Assembly (NCBI RefSeq): GCF_030732095.1
Contig: NZ_JAVAMQ010000001.1
Span: 248,001 to 312,000, forward strand
DNA from: Paracoccus spongiarum
Lineage (GTDB): Bacteria > Pseudomonadota > Alphaproteobacteria > Rhodobacterales > Rhodobacteraceae
DNA: 64,000 bases
Reading direction: 5' to 3'
How positions within the stretch are numbered: the stretch's first letter is position 1; each line of letters starts with the position of its first letter. The position numbers and the translations under genes are program-made. The notes under the pieces are model-generated. The model saw only the letters and a list, made by a program, of their open reading frames with translations, was not told the DNA's origin and ran no database searches. Positions 31,316 through 41,315 of the stretch are shown piece by piece.

Positions 31316-31354
31316 CTGACGGTTCGCTGACGCCGGGCGTCAGGCAAATGTCAG
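31316..31354. promoter_or_regulatory. Four-hexamer array, candidate response-regulator operator
   Basis: CTGACG (31316), CTGACG (31327), CGTCAG (31338) and TGTCAG (31349) sit exactly 11 bp apart. The middle two form the 17-bp perfect palindrome CTGACGCCGGGCGTCAG, and the last two lie in a direct repeat GTCAGGCA-N3-GTCAGGCA. Eleven-bp spacing on one DNA face is typical of OmpR/PhoB-type regulators. It is 25 bp upstream of the PepSY gene start, so autoregulation is likely. Confidence 0.6.
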
Positions 31355-31378
31355 GCAGGCCGCGCTAGGTTGCGGCGC

Positions 31379-31792
31379 ATGTCACGGATTCGCCTCGCCC
31401 CCCATCGCCCCGCCCCAGTTCGCCCCGCCGCCTTCCGCCGTGCCCCAGTTCGCCTTGCCCCTGTTCGCCTTGCCCCCGCCAGCCTTGCGCTGCTCGTGCT
31501 GCTGTGCACCGCCTCGCAAGGCCAGCCCGATGCCCAACCCGACACCCGGCCCGACGCCCAGATCGCCCGCGATGCCGTGGCACGCGGCGCCTTCCTGCCG
31601 ATGGAGCGGATCCTGACGATCGTCTCGCGCGACCATCCGGGCGAGCTGGTCGAGATTGAACTGGAGCAGGAGGACGGCGTCTGGGAATATGAGGTCGAGA
31701 TCGTGACCCCCCAGGGCCGGCTGATCGAGGTGCGGCTGCAGGCCGCGACGGGCCGCATCCTGCGGGTCGAGGACAAGGACGATACGGACTGA
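31379..31792 (+). CDS. PepSY domain-containing periplasmic protein
   Basis: 137 residues. The first ~33 residues repeat the pattern RLAPVRLAP and are encoded by near-identical DNA repeats, followed by the hydrophobic signal segment SLALLVLLC. A PepSY domain covers residues ~58-135 (IARDAVARGAFLPMERIL, WEYEVEIVTPQGRLIEVRL, GRILRVEDKDD). PepSY genes often precede OmpR-type two-component pairs and act as periplasmic inhibitors or sensors. The stop overlaps the response-regulator ATG by one base. Confidence 0.82.
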   Translation: MSRIRLAPHRPAPVRPAAFRRAPVRLAPVRLAPASLALLVLLCTASQGQPDAQPDTRPDAQIARDAVARGAFLPMERILTIVSRDHPGELVEIELEQEDGVWEYEVEIVTPQGRLIEVRLQAATGRILRVEDKDDTD

Positions 31793-32451
31793 TGCGCGCC
31801 CTTGTGGTCGAGGATGATCCGCGGATCGCGGCGGACCTGCGTCATGCGCTGGCCGCCGCCGGATTCCGCGTCGAGACCGTCGGCGACGGCGAGACCGCCT
31901 GGTTCCGCGGCGGCACCGAGGATTACGACCTGATCGTTCTGGATCTGGGCCTGCCGCGCATCGACGGGCTCAGCGTGCTGAAGCGGTGGCGGGCCGAGGG
32001 CTGCGACAGCCCGGTGCTGATCCTGACGGCGCGCGGCGCCTGGACCGAGCGTGTCGAGGGCATCGACGCGGGCGCCGACGACTACCTGCCCAAGCCGTTC
32101 CGCATGGAGGAACTGGTCGCCCGCGCCCGCGCACTGGTCCGGCGCAAGGGCGGGCGTGCCGACACGCGGCTGCAGCTGGGCCGGCTGGGGCTTGACCTCA
32201 GCCGGATGCAGGCGACGCTGGACGGCGTGCCGGTCGCGCTGAGCCCGCTGGAATTCCGGCTGATCGCGCATCTGGCGGCGCATCGCGACCGGGTGGTGCC
32301 GGCGACCGAGCTTCTGGAGCATCTCTACGGCGATGACGACGCGCGCGAGGCCAACGCGCTGGAGGCGGTGATCGCCCGGTTGCGGCGCAAGCTGGGCGCC
32401 GGGGTGATCGCGACGCGGCGCGGCTTCGGCTACATGCTGGTCGGGACGTGA
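31792..32451 (+). CDS. OmpR/PhoB-family response regulator
   Basis: 219 residues. Receiver domain with acidic pocket E7/D8/D9 and phospho-acceptor D51 (LIVLDLGLPRIDG), Lys in DYLPKPFR. A winged-helix DNA-binding domain covers residues ~125-219 (LEFRLIAHLAAHRDRVVPATELLEHLYG and ARLRRKLG). It is encoded between a PepSY protein and a kinase with one-base overlaps on each side. It is the probable reader of the hexamer array upstream of the operon. Confidence 0.93.
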   Translation: MRALVVEDDPRIAADLRHALAAAGFRVETVGDGETAWFRGGTEDYDLIVLDLGLPRIDGLSVLKRWRAEGCDSPVLILTARGAWTERVEGIDAGADDYLPKPFRMEELVARARALVRRKGGRADTRLQLGRLGLDLSRMQATLDGVPVALSPLEFRLIAHLAAHRDRVVPATELLEHLYGDDDAREANALEAVIARLRRKLGAGVIATRRGFGYMLVGT

Positions 32452-33797
32452 TGCGGCCGGCCTCGTTGCGCTGGCGGCTGATGCTGGCGGGCGGCGTGGC
32501 GGTGCTGGTGGTGCTGGCGCTTTCGGCCCTGGGGCTGACGGTGCTGTTCGATCGCCATGCCGAGCGGGTCGCGGTCGCCGACCTGAAGGCGCGCGCCACC
32601 GCGCTGGCCGCGATGGCCGAGCCGCGCGGGGATGCGCCGCCGCGCCTCGGCCCGCCGCCGCGCGATCCGCTGTATGAGCGGCCCTTTTCCGGGCATTACT
32701 GGCAGATCAGCCTGGGCGATGCGCTCGCGCGGTCGCGGTCGCTGTGGGATGCCGCCCTGCCGCTTGCGGACGACCCGCCGCCGCCGGGCCGCTGGCGGAT
32801 CGGCAGCGCCGATGGCCCGCGCGGGCAACGGCTGCTGCTGGCCGAGACGAGCCTGCTGGTCGGCGGCGGGGCGCAGCCGGTGACGATGCATATCGCCGTT
32901 GCCGAGGACCGCGCCGAGCTGGCCGCCGCGCGCCAGTCCTTCCTGGGCGATCTGGTGCCGTTCCTGGCGCTGCTGGGGGGGCTTCTGGTCGCCACATTCG
33001 CCGCACAGGCCGGCATCGGGCTGCGGCCGCTGGCGCGGATCGGCGCGCGGGTTGACAGCCTTGCCCAGGGGCTGCGCCCGCGGATCGGCGGCGACCTGCC
33101 GGCCGAGGTGATGCCGCTGGCCGGGCAGATCGACCGGCTGCTGGACGACCGCGACCGCGAACTGGCCCGCGCCCGGCATCGGGCCGGCGATCTGGCGCAT
33201 GGCTTCAAGACGCCGCTGCAGGCCCTGCTGGGCGATGCCGCGCAGCTGCGGGACCGGGGCCAGGCCGGCATCGCCGCCGAGATCGAGGCCGTCGTGCTGA
33301 CCATGCGCCGCCATGTGGACCGGGAACTGGCCCGGGCGCGGATCCAGTCCGATCGCGGCCATGCCGCCTGCCACCCCGCCGAGGTTCTCTCGCGGCTGGT
33401 CCGGGTGCTGCGCCGGATGCCCGAGGGCGCGCGTCTCGACTGGCGCCTGGACGCGCCGGCCGGTCTGAAGGCCCGCATCGACGCGGACGACCTGACCGAG
33501 GCGCTTGGCGCCCTGATGGAGAACGCCATGCGCCACGCCGCCACCCGCGTCGAGGCGCGGCTGCACGCCGAGGCCGGGCGGGTGCTGGTCGCGATCCGCG
33601 ATGACGGGCCGGGCGTGCCCGACACGGCGCTGGGCGGGCTTCAGGATCGCGGCGTGCGCCTGGACGAGGGCGGCGACGGGCAGGGCATCGGCCTTGCCAT
33701 CACCGCCGAGATCGTCGAGGCGGCGGGCGGGCGGCTGCGGCTGGAAAACGCCGGCCCGGGCCTGCGCGCGATCATGGCCCTGCCGCGCGCCGGCTGA
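32451..33797 (+). CDS. Sensor histidine kinase partner of the response regulator
   Basis: 448 residues. Two membrane segments (about 11-32 and 169-187) bracket a ~135-residue periplasmic sensor. The phospho-acceptor is H250 in DLAHGFKTPLQALL, where the usual E/L is replaced by G/F. The N box ENAMRHA, G1 DDGPGVP and G2 GQGIGLAI are intact. The ATG overlaps the regulator stop (TGATG); a GTG one codon earlier is also possible. The signal is unknown; its PepSY partner suggests a metal or envelope stress cue. Confidence 0.9.
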   Translation: MRPASLRWRLMLAGGVAVLVVLALSALGLTVLFDRHAERVAVADLKARATALAAMAEPRGDAPPRLGPPPRDPLYERPFSGHYWQISLGDALARSRSLWDAALPLADDPPPPGRWRIGSADGPRGQRLLLAETSLLVGGGAQPVTMHIAVAEDRAELAAARQSFLGDLVPFLALLGGLLVATFAAQAGIGLRPLARIGARVDSLAQGLRPRIGGDLPAEVMPLAGQIDRLLDDRDRELARARHRAGDLAHGFKTPLQALLGDAAQLRDRGQAGIAAEIEAVVLTMRRHVDRELARARIQSDRGHAACHPAEVLSRLVRVLRRMPEGARLDWRLDAPAGLKARIDADDLTEALGALMENAMRHAATRVEARLHAEAGRVLVAIRDDGPGVPDTALGGLQDRGVRLDEGGDGQGIGLAITAEIVEAAGGRLRLENAGPGLRAIMALPRAG

Positions 33798-33809
33798 TCG
33801 GTCCGGTCC

Positions 33810-36800
33810 TCAGGCGCGGTCGGGCGCGGCAGGCCCGGACGCCCCGCCGGACGCCCCCTCGGCGGTGTTGTCAGCGGCCTCGTCAAAGCGGTCCTTGCGG
33901 CCCAGCAGCCGGCGCATCAGCACATAGAAGAGCGGCGCGAACAGGATGCCCATGACCGTCGCGAACAGCGTGCCGCCCAGCACCGTGGCGCCGATGGCGT
34001 TGCGGCCGTTCGCCCCCGCGCCGCTGGACAGCACCAGCGGCAGCACCCCCAGCGAGAAGGCGATCGAGGTCATGATGATCGGGCGGAACCGCTGCCGCGC
34101 GGCCTCGACCACGGCCGAGAACAGCGGCACCCCCGCCTCGGACCGCTCGCGCGCGAATTCGACGATCAGGATGGCGTTCTTGCCGGTCAGCCCGATCACC
34201 GTCAGCAGCCCCACCTGGAAGAACACGCCATTGTCGAACTGCCCCGCCCAGGCGCCCACCAGTGCGCCGAGGATGCCGATGGGCATGACGAGGATCACCG
34301 CCAGCGGGATCGACCAGCTTTCGTAAAGCGCCGCAAGGCACAGGAACACCGCGGCCAGCGACAGCGCGTAGAGCAGCGTGGTCTGGTCGCCCGACTCGCG
34401 TTCCTCCAGCGAAAGCCCGGTCCAGGCGACCGAGAAGCCGCCCGGCAGTTCGGCCACCATCCGCTCGATCTCGGCCATCGCCTCGCCGCTGCTGACGCCG
34501 GGGGCGGGGCTGCCCTGGATCTGCATCGAGGGGATGCCGTTATAGCGGTTCAGCCCCTGCGGCCCGAAGCTCCATTCGCCCTCGGCGAAGGTCGAGAAGG
34601 GCACCAGCCCGCCGGTCGCGTTGCGCACGCGCCACTTGTCGAAATCGCTTGGACCGGCGCGGGCCTCGGCCTCGCCCTGCACATAGACGCGCTTGATGCG
34701 GCCGCGATCGACGAAGTCGTTCACATAGGCGCCGGTCCAGGCGATCTGCAGCAGGTTCGCCACATCGGTCGCGGTCACGCCCATCGCCCCAGCGCGGCGC
34801 CAGTCGATGTCCAGCCGGAACTGCGCCGCGTCCTCGAGCCCGGATGGCCGCGCCTGCGCGATCATCGGGTTCTGCGCGACGGCGCCCAGCAACTGGTTGC
34901 GCGCGTCGAGCAACTGTTCCTGCGACTGCCCGCCGCGCGCCTGGAGATAGAAGTCGAAGCCCGAGACGTTGCCAAGCTCGATCACCGAGGGCGGCACGAT
35001 CGGGAAAACCATCGCATCGCGGATCTGGCTCAGGGCCCCGAAGGCGCGACCGGCCACGGCCTGCACCGATTGCGCGGGGTCGGGCCGTTCGGCCCAGTCC
35101 TTCAGCCGCACGAAGGCAAGGCCGACGTTCTGGCCCTGCCCCGCAAAGCTGAAGCCGGTGACGCCGAAGACCGATTCGACGTTCTGCGCCTCCTGGGTCA
35201 GGAAATATTGCTGGACATCGCTGACCACGGCCGCCGTGCGTCCGGTCGTGGCGCCGGTCGGGGCCTGGATCAGCACGAAGGCGATGCCCTGGTCCTCGTC
35301 GGGCAGGAAGCCCTCGGGCGTGCGCAGGAACAGCAGCACCATCACCGTGCCCAGCGCGGCATAGATCAGCAGGATCCGCAGCGGCCGTCGGACCATCCAG
35401 CCGACAACACCGGTATAGCCGCGGGTGGTGCGGTCGAAGCCGCGGTTGAACAGGCCGAACAATCCGCGCCTCTCGCCATGCGCGGGCTTCAGCATCGAGG
35501 CGCACAGCGCCGGCGTCAGCGTCAGCGCGACGACCACAGACAGGCCCATCGCCGAGACGATGGTGATCGCGAATTGCTGGTAGATCACCCCGGTCGAGCC
35601 GCCGAAGAAGGCCATCGGCACGAACACCGCCGACAGCACCAGCGCGATGCCGATCAGCGCCCCGGTGATCTGGCCCATGGACTTGCGCGTTGCCTCGCGC
35701 GGGGACAGCCCCTCTTCCTCCATGATCCGTTCGACGTTCTCGACCACCACGATGGCGTCGTCGACCAGCAGACCGATGGCCAGCACCATCGCCAGCATGG
35801 TCAGCGTGTTGATGGTAAAGCCGAAGGCCGCCATGATCCCGAAGGTGCCCAGCAGCACGATCGGCACCGCCAGCGTCGGGATCAGCGTCGCCCGCCAGCT
35901 TTGCAGGAAGACGAACATCACCACCGTCACCAGCACGATGGCCTCGATCAGCGTCTTGACCACCTCCTCGATCGAGATCTCGACGAAGGGCGAGGTGTCG
36001 AAGGGGATGACGTATTCGACGCCCTCGGGGAAGAATTCGGCGAATTCGGCCATGCGCTCCTTCACGCGCTCGGCGGTGTCCAGCGCGTTCGCGCCGGGCG
36101 CGAGGCTGATCGCCATGCCCGAGGCCGGCCGGCCGTTGAAGGTCGCCTCTGCGTCATAACCTTCGGCGCCGATCTCGACCCGCGCGACGTCCTGCAGCAG
36201 CACCAGCCCGCCGTTCTTCTCGGCCCGCAGCACGATCTGGCGGAAATCCTCGGGCGTGGACAACAGCGACTGCGCGGTGACGGTGGCGTTCAGCTGCTGG
36301 CCGTCCATCGCCGGTTCCGCCCCGAAGGCGCCGGCCGAGATCTGCGTGTTCTGCGCCGAGACCGCGGCGACCACGTCCGAGGGCGCAATCTCGTAGGCGG
36401 CCAGCTTCGAGGGGTCGAGCCAGATCCGCATGGCGTATTTCGCGCCGAACACCTGCACGCTGCCGACGCCCTCGATCCGGCTGAGATCGTCGACGAGGTT
36501 GGTCACCAGATAGTCCGACAGGTCGGTCTGGTCGTAATCGTCGTCGCCGATCAGGCCGATCACCATCAGGAAGCCCGAGGATGACTTCTCGACCTGCACG
36601 CCCTGGCGCTGCACCGCCTCGGGCAGCAGGGGCGTGGCCTGCGACAGCTTGTTCTGCACCTGCACCTGCGCGATGTCGACATCGGTGCCGGTCTCGAAGG
36701 TCAGCGTGGTCGAGGAACTTCCCGCCGAGGTCGAGCTGGAGGACATGTAGCGCAGCCCGTCCAGACCCGTCATCTGCTGTTCGATGATCTGGGTGACGGT

Positions 36801-36977
36801 ATTGGCGACGGTATCGGCCGAGGCGCCCGGATAGGCGGCGCGGACCGTGACCGAGGGCGGCGCGATCTGCGGATACTGCGCGATCGGCAGCGACAGGATC
36901 GACAGCACGCCGATCCCCATGATGATGATCGAGATGACCCAGGCGAAAACCGGACGGTCGATGAAGAAGCGGGCCAT
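33810..36977 (-). CDS. RND multidrug efflux permease (HAE1 type)
   Basis: 1055 residues. The start MARFFIDRPVFAWVISIIIM and the block LSILSLPIAQYPQIAPPSV are typical of AcrB/MexB. The proton-relay Asp-Asp pair is in the TM4 region GLLVDDAIVVVENVERIM. Twelve membrane segments and two large periplasmic loops are expected and the length fits. It works with the adaptor encoded 28 bp upstream and with an outer-membrane channel. No TolC/OprM-like gene is adjacent, so it must use one encoded elsewhere. It ends 12 bp from the convergent kinase gene. Confidence 0.94.
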   Translation of the reverse strand: MARFFIDRPVFAWVISIIIMGIGVLSILSLPIAQYPQIAPPSVTVRAAYPGASADTVANTVTQIIEQQMTGLDGLRYMSSSSTSAGSSSTTLTFETGTDVDIAQVQVQNKLSQATPLLPEAVQRQGVQVEKSSSGFLMVIGLIGDDDYDQTDLSDYLVTNLVDDLSRIEGVGSVQVFGAKYAMRIWLDPSKLAAYEIAPSDVVAAVSAQNTQISAGAFGAEPAMDGQQLNATVTAQSLLSTPEDFRQIVLRAEKNGGLVLLQDVARVEIGAEGYDAEATFNGRPASGMAISLAPGANALDTAERVKERMAEFAEFFPEGVEYVIPFDTSPFVEISIEEVVKTLIEAIVLVTVVMFVFLQSWRATLIPTLAVPIVLLGTFGIMAAFGFTINTLTMLAMVLAIGLLVDDAIVVVENVERIMEEEGLSPREATRKSMGQITGALIGIALVLSAVFVPMAFFGGSTGVIYQQFAITIVSAMGLSVVVALTLTPALCASMLKPAHGERRGLFGLFNRGFDRTTRGYTGVVGWMVRRPLRILLIYAALGTVMVLLFLRTPEGFLPDEDQGIAFVLIQAPTGATTGRTAAVVSDVQQYFLTQEAQNVESVFGVTGFSFAGQGQNVGLAFVRLKDWAERPDPAQSVQAVAGRAFGALSQIRDAMVFPIVPPSVIELGNVSGFDFYLQARGGQSQEQLLDARNQLLGAVAQNPMIAQARPSGLEDAAQFRLDIDWRRAGAMGVTATDVANLLQIAWTGAYVNDFVDRGRIKRVYVQGEAEARAGPSDFDKWRVRNATGGLVPFSTFAEGEWSFGPQGLNRYNGIPSMQIQGSPAPGVSSGEAMAEIERMVAELPGGFSVAWTGLSLEERESGDQTTLLYALSLAAVFLCLAALYESWSIPLAVILVMPIGILGALVGAWAGQFDNGVFFQVGLLTVIGLTGKNAILIVEFARERSEAGVPLFSAVVEAARQRFRPIIMTSIAFSLGVLPLVLSSGAGANGRNAIGATVLGGTLFATVMGILFAPLFYVLMRRLLGRKDRFDEAADNTAEGASGGASGPAAPDRA

Positions 36978-37005
36978 GGCTGGTCTTTCGCTGTTCGCTG
37001 CGCGC

Positions 37006-38274
37006 TCAGTTGCCTTCGGCGCCGGGGGCAGCCTCGCCGGCAGCCGCGGCCCCCGCGTCAGCCGAGGCTTCCGCGTCAGCCGAGGCCGCATCCGGTGCGG
37101 CCGGGGCTTCGGTGTCGGCGGGCGCCTCGGCCCCGGCGGCCGCGGCTGCGGCGCGTTCCTCGGGTGCCACGGTCATGCCCGCGCCGATCTTCTGCAGCCC
37201 GGCCACCACGATCCGGTCGCCATCGGCCAGGCCCTCGCGCACCACCCAGGCGTTGCCGCGATCCTGCACGATCTCCAGCAGCCGTTCCTCGACCACGTTC
37301 TGGGCATTCACCACCATCGCCACGGGCCGGCCGCGCCGGTCGCGGCTGACACCCTCCTGCGGGGCGAGGATCGCACCCTTCAGCTGTGCCTGCGGGATGT
37401 CGGCCAGCACATACATGCCCGGCAGCAGCAGCCCGTCGGGATTGGAGAATTCCATCCGCAGCGTGATGACACCGGTGGTCTCGTCGACATGCGGCTCGGC
37501 CGCGGTCAGCTGCCCGGTCTGGTCATAGGCCGAGCCGTCGGCCAGCCGCAACGTCACCGTGCGGTCGACGCCCGCGGGCAGCGCGGCCGCGGCGCCCTGA
37601 CGCTGCCAGCGGACGATCTCGGCGGCCGACTGGGTCACGTCGACGCGCACCGGGTCGATGCGCCGTATCACCGCCAGCGGGGTCGCCTGGCCCGCCGTCA
37701 CCAGCGCGCCGGGGCTGGCCTGCGCCAGACCGATCACGCCGCCAAGCGGCGCGGTGATGGTGCTGCGGTCGAGGTCGATCCGGGCCGACTGGACCTGCGC
37801 CTCCGCGGCCTTGACGGCGGCATTCGCCGCGTCGCGCGCGGCGATGGCACTGTCCTCGGTCTGTTCGCTGGCCACGCGCCGGTCGCGCAGCGCCGCGACG
37901 CGGTCGGCCTCGCGCCCGGCCGCATCGGCCTGCGCGCGCGCCTGTGCCAGCGCGGCCTCGGCCTGCGCCAGCGCGGCCTCGTAGCTGCGCGGATCGATGC
38001 GATAAAGCGGCGCGCCCGCGGCGATCTGGGTGCCTTCCTCGAACAGCCGTTCGGTGATCAGCCCGCCCACCTGCGGGCGCAGTTCGGCCTCGGCCGAGGC
38101 GACCACGCGGCCCGGCAGGCTGGCGGTCAGGGTGACATCCTCGGCCTTCAGGGTCACCACGGTGACCGCGGGCGGCGGCGCCTCGCCGCCCGGCTGCTGC
38201 GCCATCACGGCAGGCGCGGCCAGCATGGCGGCGAACAGGGTAGCCATCCCAAGGTGTCGAATCAGCGAGGTCAT
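37006..38274 (-). CDS. RND efflux periplasmic adaptor subunit
   Basis: 422 residues. A signal peptide ends near APAVMAQ. The membrane-fusion layout is seen: a lipoyl half-motif (ASAEAELRPQVGGLITERLF), alpha-hairpin (about residues 105-160), second lipoyl half and beta-barrel. The last ~50 residues are an Ala/Asp/Glu/Pro-rich tail beyond the usual ending, with repeated PADTEAPA-like units. There is no N-terminal lipobox Cys, so it is probably soluble or peripherally held. It forms an operon with the RND permease. Confidence 0.92.
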   Translation of the reverse strand: MTSLIRHLGMATLFAAMLAAPAVMAQQPGGEAPPPAVTVVTLKAEDVTLTASLPGRVVASAEAELRPQVGGLITERLFEEGTQIAAGAPLYRIDPRSYEAALAQAEAALAQARAQADAAGREADRVAALRDRRVASEQTEDSAIAARDAANAAVKAAEAQVQSARIDLDRSTITAPLGGVIGLAQASPGALVTAGQATPLAVIRRIDPVRVDVTQSAAEIVRWQRQGAAAALPAGVDRTVTLRLADGSAYDQTGQLTAAEPHVDETTGVITLRMEFSNPDGLLLPGMYVLADIPQAQLKGAILAPQEGVSRDRRGRPVAMVVNAQNVVEERLLEIVQDRGNAWVVREGLADGDRIVVAGLQKIGAGMTVAPEERAAAAAAGAEAPADTEAPAAPDAASADAEASADAGAAAAGEAAPGAEGN

Positions 38275-38391
38275 GCTGGCGGTTCCGCTTCGCAGGAAAA
38301 GGATCAGGGGTCGCGCGGGGCAAAACGGCAGGACCGGCCGGCCGAGTCCCGGGCACGCTAGCCGCACCGCGCCGAAGTGGCAACCTGTCTT

Positions 38392-38402
38392 ACCGAATCG
38401 GT
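38392..38402. promoter_or_regulatory. Short dyad upstream of the efflux operon
   Basis: ACCGA-A-TCGGT is an inverted repeat in the 236-bp divergent region between the efflux adaptor and mprF. It could be an operator for either. No TetR or MarR regulator gene is next to the pump. The rest of 38275-38510 shows no gene. Confidence 0.25.
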
Positions 38403-38510
38403 CGGACTCTGCGGCCGCGTCAACACAACCTTAGGCCTTGTCGGATAGGCTATCGACGCGCGGGGTCGATATCCCATAGATGGAGCCGCGTCCCAAAGCC
38501 GCGAGGTTCC

Positions 38511-41315
38511 GTGCCCATCCCTGCCCCAGTTCCCGGCCCTGCCCCCGTTTCCCGGCCTGATCCGGCCGCGCCCGACGCGGATCGCCTTGACGCCTCCGCG
38601 CCCGCCCGGCGCAGCCGGCTGCGCGACTTGCTGCCCTATCTGCTGGCGGCGGCGCTGTTCGGTCTTGGACTCTATGCGCTGCACCGGCTGCTGGCGCCGG
38701 TCGACCTGCTGGCGGTGGCCGGACAGATCCGGGCGACGCCCTGGCCGATGATCGCGATGTCGGTCGCGGCGACGCTGGCCGGATATCTGTGCCTCGCCGG
38801 CTATGACTGGTCGGCGCTGCGCCATATCGGCCGGCCGCTGCCGGCGCCGGTGGTGCTGACGGGCGGGCTGATGGCCTATGCCTTCGGCAACACCATCGGC
38901 CTGACGGCGCTGACGGGCGGGGCGGTGCGCTGGCGGTTCTATGCCGGGCTGGGCCTCAGCGGGCTGGACATCGCCGCCGTCTCGGCCTTCGCGGCGGCGT
39001 CCTTCGGCATCGCGGCCACGCTGGTCGGGCTGCTTGCGCTGGCCGCCCATCCCGACGCGCTGGCGCCGATCCTGCCGCTGTCGCCGGGCCTGCTGCGCGG
39101 GCTGGCCATCGCCGCCTGCCTCGCGATCACCCTGCCGCTTCTGCTGGCCTCGATCAGCGGCCGATGCCTGAGACTTGGGCCATTCCGCATGCGCGCGCCC
39201 TCGCCCGGCCTGCTGGCGGGGCAATTGCTGTTCGGCATCGGCGATGTCTGCCTGTCGGCGCTGGCCCTCTATGTGCTGCTGCCGGGCGATCTGCCCGATT
39301 TCCTGACCTTCCTGGCCATCTTCGCGGCCGCCACCATGGCCGGCGTCGTCAGCCATGTGCCGGGCGGCGTCGGCGTTTTCGAGACGGTGCTGATCGCCGC
39401 GCTGCCGGCCGGCGCGCCGATCGGCAGCATCGCGGCGGCGCTGCTGCTGTTCCGGCTGATCTACTACCTGCTGCCCTTCGCGATCGCGCTAGCGAGCCTT
39501 TCGGCCTTCGAGGCGTGGCGGCTGCTGGGCCGCGGCGGGGGCGCACGCCGCGCCGCCCGCGCCCTTGCCGCGACCGAGCCGGCCTTTCGGGCGATCCAGC
39601 CGCTGGCGCCGATGCTGCTGGCGGTGATGGTCTTCGGGGCCGGGCTTCTGATGTCCGGCTCGTCGCTGCTGCCGCCGCTGACCCGGGCCGCCGAGACCGC
39701 CGAGACCTTCCTGCCCCTCGCGCTGATCGAGGGCTCTGCGCTGCTGGGCAGCGCCCTTGGCGCCCTGCTGATCCTGCTGTCGCTGGGCCTGGCGCGCCGC
39801 AGCCTGGGTGCCTGGACGCTGACCCTGCTGGCCATGGGACTCGGCGCGGGCATGGCGCTGTTCCAGGGCCAGGAGACGGGTCAGGCGGCGGCGATGCTGG
39901 CGGGGCTGGCGATGCTGCTGCCCTTCCGCCCGGCCTTTCACCGCCGCTCGATGCTGACCCATGCGGCGCTGACGCCGGGCTGGATCGTGCTGATGATCGC
40001 GGCCATCGTCGGGCTGGGCTTCGTGCTGTTCTTCGCGCACAAGGGCACGCCCTATGTCAACGAATTGTGGTGGCAGTTCGCCGCCGACGAGCGGGCCCCG
40101 CGGGCGCTGCGGTCGGGGCTGCTGGCCAGCATGGTGATCGCGCTGGCGGCGCTTTACCTGCTGTTGCGGGCGCCGCGCTTCCGTCCCGCGCCGCCAGGTC
40201 CCGAGGAACTGGCCCGGGCCGAGGCGATCCTGCGCCGCGGCACCTCGCCGCTGGCCGGTTTCGCGCTGACCGGCGACAAGACCATCCTGCTGTCCGATGA
40301 CGGTCAGGCCTTCGTGATGTTCGGCACCGCAGGCTCGTCCTGGATCGCCTATGGCGCGGCCGTCGGAGAACCCGCCGCCGCGCAGGAGGTCGGCTTCGAC
40401 TTCGTCGATGCCGCCCGCCGCGCCGGTGCCCGGCCGGTCTTCTACGAGATCGGGCCCGAATCGGTGCCGCAGATGCTGGATCTGGGCATGACGCTGCACA
40501 AGATGGGCGAGGAGGCGGTGATCGACCTGACCGCCTTTTCGCTGGACGGGCCGTCGCGCAAGCGGCTGCGGACCAGCCATGCCCGCGCCGGCCGTGACGG
40601 GCTGAGCCTGGACCTGCACCTGCCGCCGCATGACGACGCCCTCTTTGCCGAGATCGGCCCGGTGTCATCGGCCTGGCTGGATGGCAAGCGGGCGCAGGAG
40701 AAGGGTTTCTCGGTCGGCCGCTACAGCCGCGCCTGGCTGGACCGCTGGCCCGTGGCGGTGGTGCGCCGGCATGGCCGCGTCGTGGCATTCGCCAATGTGC
40801 TGGTAACGGACCTTCCCGACCGCGCGGCGCTGGACCTGATGCGGCATGTGCCCGACGCGCCCTCGGGCACGATGGAGTTCCTGTTCACCGCGCTGATCCT
40901 GCGCCTGCGCGAACTGGGCTACCGCTCCTTCTCGCTTGGCATGGCGCCGCTGTCCGGTCTGGCCCCGGATCGCAGCCGGCGCCTCTGGGACCGGTTCGGC
41001 GCGCTGGTCTATCGCCACGGCGGCAGCTTCTACAATTTCGAGGGTCTGCGCGCCTTCAAGGCCAAGTTCGACCCCGCCTGGGTGCCGCGTTACCTGGCCA
41101 CCGCGACCGGAATGCCGCCGCTGCTGCCGCTGGCCGACGCCGCCCGCCTGATTGCACGGGGCGGTCCTTCCGGCGACGGGGGCCAGCCCGGCGCGACGGG
41201 TCTTGCCTCGCTCTCACGCGCCGTCAGCCAACGCCTTGACAACCGCCGGCAGAGGGTTAGAACCTCCGGCCTGTGGGGCCGTAGCTCAGTCGGTAGAGCG
41301 CATCGTTCGCAATGA
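38511..41315 (+). CDS. mprF: MprF-like phosphatidylglycerol lysyl/alanyl-transferase and flippase
   Basis: 934 residues. The N-terminal two thirds is a polytopic flippase domain (about 14 membrane segments, with [16 protein letters not shown] and [11 protein letters not shown]). The C-terminal third is a soluble DUF2156 aminoacyl-transferase domain ([57 protein letters not shown]). It adds Lys or Ala from aminoacyl-tRNA to phosphatidylglycerol, lowering negative surface charge. The start is GTG. The reading frame runs 41 bases into the tRNA-Ala gene before its stop, adding about 30 residues with no family match. Confidence 0.88.
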   Translation: MPIPAPVPGPAPVSRPDPAAPDADRLDASAPARRSRLRDLLPYLLAAALFGLGLYALHRLLAPVDLLAVAGQIRATPWPMIAMSVAATLAGYLCLAGYDWSALRHIGRPLPAPVVLTGGLMAYAFGNTIGLTALTGGAVRWRFYAGLGLSGLDIAAVSAFAAASFGIAATLVGLLALAAHPDALAPILPLSPGLLRGLAIAACLAITLPLLLASISGRCLRLGPFRMRAPSPGLLAGQLLFGIGDVCLSALALYVLLPGDLPDFLTFLAIFAAATMAGVVSHVPGGVGVFETVLIAALPAGAPIGSIAAALLLFRLIYYLLPFAIALASLSAFEAWRLLGRGGGARRAARALAATEPAFRAIQPLAPMLLAVMVFGAGLLMSGSSLLPPLTRAAETAETFLPLALIEGSALLGSALGALLILLSLGLARRSLGAWTLTLLAMGLGAGMALFQGQETGQAAAMLAGLAMLLPFRPAFHRRSMLTHAALTPGWIVLMIAAIVGLGFVLFFAHKGTPYVNELWWQFAADERAPRALRSGLLASMVIALAALYLLLRAPRFRPAPPGPEELARAEAILRRGTSPLAGFALTGDKTILLSDDGQAFVMFGTAGSSWIAYGAAVGEPAAAQEVGFDFVDAARRAGARPVFYEIGPESVPQMLDLGMTLHKMGEEAVIDLTAFSLDGPSRKRLRTSHARAGRDGLSLDLHLPPHDDALFAEIGPVSSAWLDGKRAQEKGFSVGRYSRAWLDRWPVAVVRRHGRVVAFANVLVTDLPDRAALDLMRHVPDAPSGTMEFLFTALILRLRELGYRSFSLGMAPLSGLAPDRSRRLWDRFGALVYRHGGSFYNFEGLRAFKAKFDPAWVPRYLATATGMPPLLPLADAARLIARGGPSGDGGQPGATGLASLSRAVSQRLDNRRQRVRTSGLWGRSSVGRAHRSQ

